Positions 26,933 to 35,270 of a DNA stretch of 64,000 bases are shown here, one piece after another. Position numbers and translations under genes: made by a program. Source of the DNA: JAUILA01 sp964563925 (GTDB lineage: Bacteria > Bacteroidota > Bacteroidia > Cytophagales > Cyclobacteriaceae); contig CAZLZD010000018.1 of the NCBI GenBank assembly GCA_964563925.1, positions 12,984 through 76,983 of the forward strand, read 5' to 3'. Under the pieces are notes generated by a model. The model was given only the letters and a program-made list of their open reading frames with translations, was not told the DNA's origin and did not search any database. Each line of letters begins with the position of its first letter. Position 1 is the first letter of the stretch.

Positions 26933-27285
26933 TATTCGATGATAATGGTCACCTTATTGGTTTTTTTCTCTTCCAGTTTATTGGTTTGTACACCGGCCCC
27001 CACGTTATTCATGTCCCCCTTTTCTGCATTTACAAAATATATACGGGGTTCGAGATCGGTGAATTTTACTTCGCCTTTCTCGTCGGAATAGGCAATCTCC
27101 GTGACAGGATTTGTTTCTTTTCTGTAATCTTCCTCGGTCAGAAACAGCTGCACAGCTACATTCTCCTCCACATTTCCCAGCTCATTGCGAACGGTGATCT
27201 TGAGGTTTGTTTTAAAAATTTGCGTGAAACCTGTCAGGACCAGCAGACAAATTACCACGAGTGAGATTTTGATCTGATTTTTCAT
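26932..27285 (-). CDS. Small exported protein, single carboxypeptidase-regulatory-like domain
   Basis: A 117-residue protein with an N-terminal signal or anchor (residues 5-23) followed by one beta-sandwich-like domain: LKITVRNELGNVEENVAVQLF, SDEKGEVKFTDLEPRIYFV and a final KVTIIIE strand. The pattern resembles CarboxypepD_reg-like/SpaA-like domains used as surface or periplasmic modules in Bacteroidota. The role is unknown. The gene is coupled to the Nudix gene downstream. A perfect -7 box ends 4 bases before the ATG. Confidence 0.75.
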   Translation of the reverse strand: MKNQIKISLVVICLLVLTGFTQIFKTNLKITVRNELGNVEENVAVQLFLTEEDYRKETNPVTEIAYSDEKGEVKFTDLEPRIYFVNAEKGDMNNVGAGVQTNKLEEKKTNKVTIIIE

Positions 27286-27289
27286 AATT

Positions 27290-27297
27290 CAAATATA
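27290..27297 (-). promoter_or_regulatory. -7 box TATATTTG, 4 bases before the 27285 start
   Basis: A perfect TAnnTTTG on the minus strand with AATT between the box and the ATG. It is another predicted leaderless start. The upstream neighbour (27325) is on the same strand, so this gives the small gene its own transcript. Confidence 0.6.
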
Positions 27298-27324
27298 CAA
27301 TTTTTCACAGGTTGCATGCAGTCG

Positions 27325-30300
27325 CTACCTGATGAGCACAATCTTTCCACGCTGTTCCTGGGAACCAATTCCATCGTCAAAAGAGGCCTTGTATTGCACC
27401 TTATAGGCATAGGTTCCTACAGGCACCGGTCTGGATGGATCGTTGTCATACCCACCGTTCCATTCGAAGCTCAGGTCGGAGGACTGAAAAATCATTTCTC
27501 CCCATCGGTTGAAGATAAATACCTGGAAATCTTCCGTGTCAATCAGGAACGGGTAAACCCTCCAGGTCTGGTTTTCAGGCACGCTGCTGTCAGGCCTGAA
27601 TGCATCAGGTGCGGTGAACCTGGCCTGGCAGTCTTCGAGTATATCCACCCTTTCGGTCGTTACACATCCGAATGGGTTCGTGAGCTCAATCGTCACAGGG
27701 CCTTCTCTGAACACGGTGAGAATATTTCCGTCGAGACTGTAATCAGGCCCGGATCCTGTGATCTGTCCGCCTTCCTCGTCAAGATAGCGTATGGAAATGA
27801 ACTGATCTCCCGGATCGAGGACTGCATAGGTATTTTCCTCGACCGGATCTTCCGGACAAATACTGTACGAAAGCTCAAAGTCTTCCTGCAACTGTCCGGG
27901 TTCTGTGTAGATAACTTCCGTAGTATATTGGTTTGCACAGAAATTACCCGAAGGATCTATAGTCTGGAGAATATAGGTTCCGGGAACTTCCACCAGGATG
28001 AATCCGTCACGAATTTCGTACGGACCAGGAATATCTCCTATTAACTCAACGGCCGGCGCATTGGTGGCAAAAGGTATTCTCGCAGGAGTATTGTCACAGA
28101 TGATCACTTCATCCGGCATATCCAGGTAGGAGAACGGGGGCCGGTTCACCTGCACATCGGTGGCAGTTACAGTACATCCCGGCATGGCTGTTTCTGTGAC
28201 TTCGATATTATAAACTCCCTGGTTGACCGGGTTGACCACAATGGTGTTGAGTCCGTCTGCATTATCGTATGTCCCGCTGTAAACCAGGTTATTTCCCTGT
28301 CCGCGTACCACATAATTAACAGGGTACCCGATAACGACCGACGCGTCATTGGGTATGATCTCGATTTCTATGGTTCCGTTTGTACGGTCACAATTTGCAT
28401 TCTGGGTCGTGGCGCTGATGGAGAATTGAACCCCGATATTATTGATAACCTGTGAGATAGCACTCTGACACCCGGTGAGGGTGTTGATGGCATATACATT
28501 GTATGTACCCGCAGGTAAATTATCAATCGTGTAGGTACCGGCTGGGATTGTGTCACTTACAAATGCCACGGGGCCCGACAATTCATAGGCAAACAGGTCT
28601 CCGGCGGCACCAGAGATGGTAAGGTCGAAAGATCCGTCACCAGACAGACAGGCTGATGCATCCACGACGTTATCAATACTCAGCGGCGGTAATTCATAGA
28701 CGATGAACTGGCTGCTGACCGGCGAAGGAGGATTCTGAACAATTTCACAATCAGGAATAACATCCACACGGGCTGTGTACTGACCCGGTGTGTCAGGATT
28801 AAACTGAAATTCTTCCCCCACTCCGGAGGCCACCACGACGCTGTCAGAATTCAGAATGTTCCAGCGATAGGTTTCCAGGCTTTCCGGGTTAATGACACTG
28901 AAGTCCAGCGGATTAAACACACACCCGCTGAATACGCTGAGTGTTACGGAAGGCGGGGTCATAACTGTCTGGTTCAGGAAATTCGGCAGTCCCAGGGTAC
29001 TGAGTGTCGGACCTCCGTCAATCAGGTTGGGACCTAGTCCGAATCCATCCAGCTGGTAGCCCGGGTCGGGTTGTGGCACCACATTCAGCAGGGCACCCGG
29101 ATTGGATATCACGGCAAGGTTGGGTGATCCATCCCTGGCAATATAGATCTGTCCATCAGGGCCAAGCTGCATGGCTCCAAAATCTTCACCCACCTCATTC
29201 ACCACGAGGTCACGGGATGACCTGATATAACTTGGATCAGTTTCCATTCCAGCCACCGTGGTGGTATCGATCTGCCACCGGTAGATTTTACTCGGTCCGC
29301 TGCCATTCGGATTTCTTACTGTGGCGTAGAGCATCCGTCCGTCGGCTGAGAATTCCACCCCATAGACTTGTCCGTTGTCATTAATATCCAGTTTTATCGG
29401 GTCGGAAACAGCTCCGGAACTGTCCGCAAAATTGAAAAGCTCCACGTAATTTTCAGACGTTGAGATCGACAGGGCCACTGCCAGTTTCCCTGTATTGGAT
29501 AATTTCATATATCCCTGGCCCGCGGTTGCGGAGGTGGAAGGGTGAACCGAACCTACATTGGAAACGACGGCAGCTCCTATACCCGCTGCCTGTACGGGAT
29601 AGCTTCTGAAGTTTTTGGTACCGTATTCATGGGTGATGACCCAGTTGTTGTTTCCAGTGAGTCTTTCTGTATTAGGGGTGTAAAGATCGGTAAGGGCGAT
29701 ATTGCCGAGATTATCCTCCACCAGTCCGCCCAGGCCGTTATTCATTTTCAGGTCGAAGATGACATAACTCAGCTGATATCCGTTCGCTCCGGAAGGATCA
29801 TAGATCTGCTTGGTCAGGAACACATAATACAACGTGGGGTCGTCCGGGAATTCAACAATAAGAATAGACTGTGCCGCTTGTTCATCTCCTCCGAAATTGG
29901 TGGCCACCAGGTTGCCTTCCCGGTCGTACATCTCCACTCCGTCAGAGTAGAACAGCGGGTTGCCGTTTGCATCGTTGTAAATCGCACACCCCTCCGGTGC
30001 CACCATCTGGTTCCCGCCGAAATAGTCGGCCGGGTCTCCGAACGGAATGGGCCGGGGCGGTCCCGGGTTATCGAAGTCAGCAATCGGGTTAAAATCGATC
30101 CCGGCATGTTCGCCGAAATACCAGATAAAGGCCCTGCTTTCAATGGCACCGTATTCTACCACGCGAATGGACTGATAGGCCACACAGCCAGTGGCTGCAT
30201 CCGTGGCTGTGACATAATAGGTTCCCGCAGAATCGATGGTCGTGGTTGCGTCGTCAAATGTCTGATTTGACCACCGGAATGTGGGGGAAGAGCCACCCAT

Positions 30301-31767
30301 ACCGGCCTCGGCGGTGTATTGTACCGCAAAATCCTCCGCGCAAACAGTATCGGAATCCGGAAAACCCGAGATGGTCAGGTCAAACTGGGTGATATTAACT
30401 GGTTGGGAAACCGATCGTGCAACACCGTTCAGATAAGCTGTCATCGTTACCGTGTAGCCACCCCCGGCATCATAGGTATGGAAGGGAGCCAGATCGCGGG
30501 ATCCGTTGCCATCACCAAAATCCCAGAAAACACTGTCCGGTGAGGGACTGATGCTTGGCAGAAACGCTGTCGGTACGGAGGCACATGTGCCGGCATACGT
30601 GAAATCCAGCATGAGCATGGGGTCGTAAGGCGGCAGGAACGCCGGGAATTGCCTGGCCTGGTAATTCCGGTTGCCAAGGGCTCCGCCGGTGTACAGTGTC
30701 TGGCTCGCCACCGTATCCGTACGATTGATGCGACCCACGCGGAAGCTGCCGTTTGTATGCTGGTATAAATGATAGATCAGACTGTCAGGGGCAATCTGGA
30801 GGCCGAGGCTCCGCTGCATATTTTGCGTCGGCACGGTACGGAGTGTCTGAACTGCCTCATCCAGGTCTACCTGAAGGAGTACATCCTGAGCGGCACCGTT
30901 ATTTCCAGAAATATAAAAGAACCTGCCCGTATGTGACCACTCGGTATCAAAAATGTTATAGGATTGTGTGGTCTGGTCCGTGTTGGAAATGGTCACTACC
31001 GGGGTAGTGAACTGACCGTTGGTTACATTGAATGGTGCGATGACTACGTTATCGCCTGAATTTTCAGGGGCAAAGGAGACCAGTCCGCGGGCCGGATTGT
31101 AGGCCATGTTGCTGATATTCTGGGGTAAACCGGCCACATTTGAGGTTGTTATTCCGAATCCGGCAGCATTCACGTCAACGACGGTGATGACTGCAGATCC
31201 CGGTGCATGAAGCAGCAGCCAGAAGCCGTCCCGTGAAGATTTTGGGAGGGCCAGCATAGCCTCATCATAGGCTCCCGCGAGCCCGGATATAGTCTGGTCA
31301 ATGGCCGTAACTTCTCCGGATGGAAAAGCAGGAGGACCCGGCGAATTGCCTGGCAGGGCCATATTGACCACCGAATACCTGATACTTCCGTTATTTGTGA
31401 AAATGTAATATTCGTCATTCACCCCGGGGTTGTGCGTAATGGCAACTGTCTGATTGACTGCACTGGTGCCCGACAGTCCGGTACCGTTGGGCATCACCGC
31501 GTGATTGCCGTCATAGACCGTGGAACCATCTGTATAGAAAAGTACTTCTCCTGATACAGGGTCTGTGGCAACGGCGCTCATGCCCTGGCCCAGGTTATTC
31601 GGAATAGTTACGGCATCCGGGTTGTAATCCGGACGGATAAACCGGATGGCATTGCCACTGTTTCCGAAATACCAGTTTATGGTTGATTGTGTTTGTGCCG
31701 TCGCTCCCTGTAAGGAGAATATACCGAGCATTACGACGAGTGAGAATTTGAATAAGTTTATCTTCAT
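27325..31767 (-). CDS. Giant T9SS type B sorting-domain protein with duplicated propeller and PKD domain
   Basis: A 1480-residue exported protein (signal 1-24, ending ATAQ). Two copies of a domain that begins WYFG and contains LFYxDG are visible, at about residues 30-110 and 548-650. These are the start of propeller-like modules common in Bacteroidota surface proteins, separated by a PKD domain (FWDFGDGNG near 412). Ig-like segments follow. The last 90 residues are a gliding-motility C-terminal domain (CHU_C, T9SS type B): FTAPDAFRPDSS, FQVFIFNRWGEMIFQS, EWNGGYDN and GTYAYKVQY, ending KIVLIR. It should be exported by the T9SS and fixed to the surface. It is divergent from a PorP/SprF gene, a usual partner. 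Confidence 0.93.
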   Translation of the reverse strand: MKINLFKFSLVVMLGIFSLQGATAQTQSTINWYFGNSGNAIRFIRPDYNPDAVTIPNNLGQGMSAVATDPVSGEVLFYTDGSTVYDGNHAVMPNGTGLSGTSAVNQTVAITHNPGVNDEYYIFTNNGSIRYSVVNMALPGNSPGPPAFPSGEVTAIDQTISGLAGAYDEAMLALPKSSRDGFWLLLHAPGSAVITVVDVNAAGFGITTSNVAGLPQNISNMAYNPARGLVSFAPENSGDNVVIAPFNVTNGQFTTPVVTISNTDQTTQSYNIFDTEWSHTGRFFYISGNNGAAQDVLLQVDLDEAVQTLRTVPTQNMQRSLGLQIAPDSLIYHLYQHTNGSFRVGRINRTDTVASQTLYTGGALGNRNYQARQFPAFLPPYDPMLMLDFTYAGTCASVPTAFLPSISPSPDSVFWDFGDGNGSRDLAPFHTYDAGGGYTVTMTAYLNGVARSVSQPVNITQFDLTISGFPDSDTVCAEDFAVQYTAEAGMGGSSPTFRWSNQTFDDATTTIDSAGTYYVTATDAATGCVAYQSIRVVEYGAIESRAFIWYFGEHAGIDFNPIADFDNPGPPRPIPFGDPADYFGGNQMVAPEGCAIYNDANGNPLFYSDGVEMYDREGNLVATNFGGDEQAAQSILIVEFPDDPTLYYVFLTKQIYDPSGANGYQLSYVIFDLKMNNGLGGLVEDNLGNIALTDLYTPNTERLTGNNNWVITHEYGTKNFRSYPVQAAGIGAAVVSNVGSVHPSTSATAGQGYMKLSNTGKLAVALSISTSENYVELFNFADSSGAVSDPIKLDINDNGQVYGVEFSADGRMLYATVRNPNGSGPSKIYRWQIDTTTVAGMETDPSYIRSSRDLVVNEVGEDFGAMQLGPDGQIYIARDGSPNLAVISNPGALLNVVPQPDPGYQLDGFGLGPNLIDGGPTLSTLGLPNFLNQTVMTPPSVTLSVFSGCVFNPLDFSVINPESLETYRWNILNSDSVVVASGVGEEFQFNPDTPGQYTARVDVIPDCEIVQNPPSPVSSQFIVYELPPLSIDNVVDASACLSGDGSFDLTISGAAGDLFAYELSGPVAFVSDTIPAGTYTIDNLPAGTYNVYAINTLTGCQSAISQVINNIGVQFSISATTQNANCDRTNGTIEIEIIPNDASVVIGYPVNYVVRGQGNNLVYSGTYDNADGLNTIVVNPVNQGVYNIEVTETAMPGCTVTATDVQVNRPPFSYLDMPDEVIICDNTPARIPFATNAPAVELIGDIPGPYEIRDGFILVEVPGTYILQTIDPSGNFCANQYTTEVIYTEPGQLQEDFELSYSICPEDPVEENTYAVLDPGDQFISIRYLDEEGGQITGSGPDYSLDGNILTVFREGPVTIELTNPFGCVTTERVDILEDCQARFTAPDAFRPDSSVPENQTWRVYPFLIDTEDFQVFIFNRWGEMIFQSSDLSFEWNGGYDNDPSRPVPVGTYAYKVQYKASFDDGIGSQEQRGKIVLIR

Positions 31768-32045
31768 GCGTTTACCTTCACGTCTGGCTCTTATTAATAA
31801 CTCTGGGAGTCATTAGGTAATTGTATTCTATCGAAAAAAAAAGAATTATATAGATTCAACGGATACAAATAACCGAAATCTTCCGTTAAGTGTTGTAATG
31901 CGGCGTTAAGTATAACGTGAGTTCAGACAAAATGATTTCTGGGTAATGTAAGTTTTCGGGAAGGTTGGTTGAAGTTAAGAAATATAGATTTTGTATTTTT
32001 GACGTTTGCCAGTCAAGGTTCAAACAGATTAAATATGCTCGGCGA
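31768..32045. promoter_or_regulatory. Divergent control region with 20-bp-spaced repeats
   Basis: This 278-bp spacer separates the T9SS substrate gene (minus) from porP/sprF (plus). It contains CGTTAAGT at 31884-31891 and again at 31904-31911, exactly 20 bp apart (two helical turns); the second copy is also the left arm of CGTTA-AGTA-TAACG (31904-31917). An A-rich run (9 A) lies near 31835-31843. The right half holds the porP promoter. It is a plausible site for a shared regulator. Confidence 0.4.
31969..32001 (+). promoter_or_regulatory. Promoter of the porP/sprF gene (TTG-N22-TATTTTTG)
   Basis: TTG at 31969-31971 is followed after 22 bases by a perfect -7 box TATTTTTG (31994-32001). A leader of about 40 bases precedes the ATG at 32046. 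Confidence 0.65.
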
Positions 32046-33083
32046 ATGCGGCGATTATTGATTTTCTTTATTTTTCTTGTCACTGCGGGCGGGGAGCTAA
32101 TGGCACAGGATCCTCAGTTTTCGCAGTTTTATGCAGCTCCGCTGTACCTGAATCCGGCGTTTGCGGGATCTTCCCAATATACCCGGGCCGGACTGAATTA
32201 TCGGAATCAATGGCCATCCATTGAGGCAAACTTCACGACCTTTTCAGGATTCATGGATCACTTCATAGACTCCAAGAACAGCGGAGTGGGCCTTCTTTTT
32301 ATGCATGACAAGGAAGGAAGGGCAGGTTTGACCTCCACGTTTGTGGGGCTCCAGTATGCCTATCAGTTGCGTCTGGCTCAGAACCTTTTCTTCCGTCCCG
32401 GAATCCAGTTGGCATTCTATAACCGAAGCATCAGCTTTTCGGATCTGACCTTTGGGGACCAGTTCGACGAATTCGGACAGGTGATCATGCCCACCGGTGA
32501 AACGTTTAATAACACCAACAAGAATTTTCTTGACCTGTCATTTGGCGGGTTGTTCTATACACCCAATGTCTGGCTCGGGGTTTCGGCTAATCACCTGAAC
32601 ACACCGGAGCAGTCGTTTGATGAGAATGTGGAAGTTTCTGAACTGCCCATCAAGTATTCCGTGCACGGCGGGGTTCGGATCAATATGAAGCCCGGGGTGA
32701 TTGGATCCGGCATGTTCACAAAACCGCAGGAAAGAAGTATTACACCCACTTTTCAGTATAAATCCCAGGGTGAATTTGATCAGCTTGACCTGGGCCTGTA
32801 TCTGACGCTTGAGCCGGTAATTATCGGCGCATGGTACCGGGGGCTTCCCTTTAAAAGCCTGGAAGGATTCAGTAACAATGAATCTATTGTGATGCTGCTT
32901 GGTTTCACCAAGCGCGGACCGGAGGATGCCTTTAACATAGGCTATTCCTATGATTATACCGTCTCCAACCTCGGATCGGCGAGTGGCGGTGCCCATGAAA
33001 TTTCGTTGTCCTACATATGGAGTACCCGGGATCCCCGCCGTCCTCCTAAAAATGTGATGCAAATCCCTTGTCCTGATTTTTAG
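32046..33083 (+). CDS. PorP/SprF family T9SS outer-membrane protein
   Basis: A 345-residue beta-barrel of the PorP/SprF family: signal peptide (MRRLLIFFIFLV... LMAQ), then the family's DPQFSQFYAAPLYLNPAFAGS, YRNQWPSI and repeated amphipathic strands ending in FNIGYSYDYTVS and HEISLSYIW. Such proteins sit in the outer membrane beside T9SS components and are usually paired with a type B sorting-domain substrate, here the divergent gene at 27325-31767. The start is set at 32046 because it opens the signal peptide; the frame is open further upstream but overlaps the promoter. Confidence 0.95.
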   Translation: MRRLLIFFIFLVTAGGELMAQDPQFSQFYAAPLYLNPAFAGSSQYTRAGLNYRNQWPSIEANFTTFSGFMDHFIDSKNSGVGLLFMHDKEGRAGLTSTFVGLQYAYQLRLAQNLFFRPGIQLAFYNRSISFSDLTFGDQFDEFGQVIMPTGETFNNTNKNFLDLSFGGLFYTPNVWLGVSANHLNTPEQSFDENVEVSELPIKYSVHGGVRINMKPGVIGSGMFTKPQERSITPTFQYKSQGEFDQLDLGLYLTLEPVIIGAWYRGLPFKSLEGFSNNESIVMLLGFTKRGPEDAFNIGYSYDYTVSNLGSASGGAHEISLSYIWSTRDPRRPPKNVMQIPCPDF

Positions 33084-33091
33084 TACCTTTG
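33084..33091 (+). promoter_or_regulatory. -7 box TACCTTTG, 4 bases before the SUI1-like start
   Basis: A perfect TAnnTTTG immediately after the porP stop codon, with AGGT before the ATG at 33096. AGGT could instead be read as a ribosome-binding site for read-through from porP; both uses are possible. Confidence 0.5.
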
Positions 33092-33095
33092 AGGT

Positions 33096-33443
33096 ATGGG
33101 GCGAAAAAAGAATAAGTGGAAAGGTCGTGACGGCGTAGTTTATTCCACCAATGACTCATTTGATTATCAGTACGAAGGCCAGGAAGAGGAAGAAACACTT
33201 CCCCCGGAAGAACAAAGGCTGATGGTCTCACTGGACCGCAAAGCAAGGGGTGGAAAACAGGTGACCCTCGTCGAAGGTTTTACGGGTTCGGAGGATGACC
33301 TGAAGGAACTGGCACGTGAACTTAAGCAAGCTTGCGGCGTGGGCGGCTCTGCCAAGAACGGTGAGATGCTCATCCAGGGTGATTTCAGGGACCGGATAGT
33401 CGAAATCCTGACTTCCAGGGGCTACAAGGCCAGAAAAAAATAA
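33096..33443 (+). CDS. SUI1/eIF1-like translation initiation factor (YciH family)
   Basis: A 115-residue cytosolic protein. Residues 1-42 are basic then acidic and probably disordered. Residues 43-115 form a SUI1 domain: VSLDRKARGGKQVTLVEGF holds the beta strand and basic loop that in eIF1 touches the P site, and GVGGSAKNGEMLIQGD and the final RGYKARKK are typical of YciH/DENR. In bacteria these proteins influence start-codon selection. It lies 12 bp after porP; its own predicted promoter overlaps the intergenic space. The biological role is inferred from the family. Confidence 0.92.
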   Translation: MGRKKNKWKGRDGVVYSTNDSFDYQYEGQEEEETLPPEEQRLMVSLDRKARGGKQVTLVEGFTGSEDDLKELARELKQACGVGGSAKNGEMLIQGDFRDRIVEILTSRGYKARKK

Positions 33444-33531
33444 CTTGTCCCCGCTTGCATCTATCTCTCTGGTTTAGACAAATTTATTTACCGCTTGTAT
33501 AATTGGGCAACACGCGCCCGCTTTCCTTACT

Positions 33532-33539
33532 TATATTTG
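33532..33539 (+). promoter_or_regulatory. -7 box TATATTTG for the amidohydrolase operon
   Basis: A perfect TAnnTTTG, 51 bases before the ATG at 33591. The nearest TTG (33503-33505) is 26 bases upstream, longer than usual. It probably drives the three-gene amidohydrolase run. Confidence 0.55.
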
Positions 33540-33590
33540 ATCCGTATTCAGAAATCTTCTGGTACTATTTCAAACCTAAACAAAGCTGGT

Positions 33591-35258
33591 ATGAAGCACT
33601 CCTTCTTATCAAGGTGCCTGGGCATAATTTTGCTCACAGGGACCCTGTTGTCCCCTTTTTCCTGGCTTAACGCACAGGATCTTAAACCGGTCTCCAATTC
33701 ATATATAATCAAAAATGCCACGGTGGTTCAGTCTCCCGGCACTACCCTGCAGGGAGCCCATGTTCTTATCGAGGACGGACTGATCACCGCGGTGGGAACC
33801 AATATCTCCGTTCCGGTGGATGCCGTCGAGGTGGAAGGAGACAGCCTGGTGGTTTATGCAGGGTTTATTGACGGTCTTTCACATGCGGGCCTGCCGGAAC
33901 CAAAACGGCGGGAACGCCCCGATGTCAAGGATCCGGGAAACCCTCCTGACGAAATAGCTGGAATTACACCCTATAAGGATGTTCGTGAAATATTAGCGCC
34001 GGAGGATAAGTCGGTCAGCAGCCTTCGTGAACTTGGGTTTACCGCTACCCATACGGTACCCTACGGCAACATGCTGCCGGGAAAAGGAGCCATCATCCTG
34101 CTGGGAGGTCCCGCGGATGCCATGATATTTCGTGAGAATGCTTCGCTTTTCAGCCAGTTTGAAGGTGCCAGGGGAGTCTACCCCAATACGCTTATAGGTG
34201 TTATGGCCAAATACAGGGAGCTTTATACACAAGCCCGGTATGCCAAGAACGATGCAGTCCGCTATGCCTCCACAGGTACAGGTATGCGCCGTCCGGCCAA
34301 TGACCGGGTCCTGGAAGCATTTTATCCTGTAATAGACGGCAAAATGCCCGTGGTATTTATGGCCAGCGGTGTTAAGGACGTGCACAGGGCTATGATGCTT
34401 CGGGATGAGCTTGGGTTTAACCTCGTACTGGCCGGTGTTAAGCAAAGCTGGGACGTAGCCGATGCAATTAAAAGTAATAACGTTCCGTTGTTCCTCAGTC
34501 TTGACCTGCCGGAGTGGAAGGATGAAAAGCGCGATTCCACACTTACCGGCGAGGAAGCCGCAGAATATGCTGGCCTTTACGACCGTAAGCAAGACGTTCT
34601 GGGTAAATATTATACCCAGGTCTCCAGTCTCAGCCAGATGAATATCCCGTTCGGATTTTCAACCGCGGGATTGAAAACCTCGGATTTCAGAAAAACGATC
34701 CTGAAAATGAAGGAGCAGGGAACTACCGATGACCAGTTGCTGGCCGCACTCACCGTGGCGCCTGCCCGGCTGCTTGGACTTTCCAGGGTAATGGGAACCG
34801 TGGAGGCGGGGAAAATGGCCAACCTCGTGGTAAGCGACAAGAACTTTTTTGAGGAAGATGCCCAGGTGCGGTATGTATTCGTGGAAGGAACGAAGTATAC
34901 CATGGAGAATAAACCAAAAAAGAAAGCCGGGAACGGAGATAAAGCATTCAGCCCCGTGGGCCGGTGGACTTTTTCGGCAGACCCCGGGGGTGCCCCCGCT
35001 ACAGGTGTGCTGGAATTCAGTACGCAGGGTGACGACCTGATCGGTACCATGAGTTACGACCAGGGCGGGACGACCTTTGACCTCTCAGATGTATCGCTCA
35101 CAGGAAATACCATCACGTTTAATGTGATTGTGACCGACGGCGGACAGAATTTGTCTTTTACCAGTACACTCACGTTTGACGGTGATGAATACAGCGGTAC
35201 GGTAAGTAGCCCGCAAACAGGCAGCTTCCCGATTAACGGAAAAAAAATCCCTGAATAA
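33591..35258 (+). CDS. Exported amidohydrolase-like protein, metal motif degenerate, C-terminal beta domain
   Basis: A 555-residue exported protein (signal ending WLNAQ). The amidohydrolase frame is intact: IIKNATVVQSPG, GLITAVG, VVYAGFIDGLSHAGL and the closing MGTVEAGKMANLVV. The HxH metal pair is replaced by LSH, so the first histidine is lost, and no clear catalytic Asp is seen near residue 395. The enzyme may therefore be inactive or use a different site. An extra 95-residue C-terminal segment (FSPVGRWTF... GSFPINGKK) is beta-rich and resembles a small barrel. It is the first of three tandem paralogues. The start at 33591 opens the signal peptide; a longer frame exists. Confidence 0.85.
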   Translation: MKHSFLSRCLGIILLTGTLLSPFSWLNAQDLKPVSNSYIIKNATVVQSPGTTLQGAHVLIEDGLITAVGTNISVPVDAVEVEGDSLVVYAGFIDGLSHAGLPEPKRRERPDVKDPGNPPDEIAGITPYKDVREILAPEDKSVSSLRELGFTATHTVPYGNMLPGKGAIILLGGPADAMIFRENASLFSQFEGARGVYPNTLIGVMAKYRELYTQARYAKNDAVRYASTGTGMRRPANDRVLEAFYPVIDGKMPVVFMASGVKDVHRAMMLRDELGFNLVLAGVKQSWDVADAIKSNNVPLFLSLDLPEWKDEKRDSTLTGEEAAEYAGLYDRKQDVLGKYYTQVSSLSQMNIPFGFSTAGLKTSDFRKTILKMKEQGTTDDQLLAALTVAPARLLGLSRVMGTVEAGKMANLVVSDKNFFEEDAQVRYVFVEGTKYTMENKPKKKAGNGDKAFSPVGRWTFSADPGGAPATGVLEFSTQGDDLIGTMSYDQGGTTFDLSDVSLTGNTITFNVIVTDGGQNLSFTSTLTFDGDEYSGTVSSPQTGSFPINGKKIPE

Positions 35259-35270
35259 AAAGAAAGTAAG

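Noticed and set aside
27316..28044. Plus-strand 242-residue frame
   Set aside because: Antisense to the CHU_C end of the T9SS protein, whose frame is clearly real.
29542..30270. Plus-strand 242-residue frame
   Set aside because: Antisense shadow inside the giant T9SS protein; no motif or promoter.
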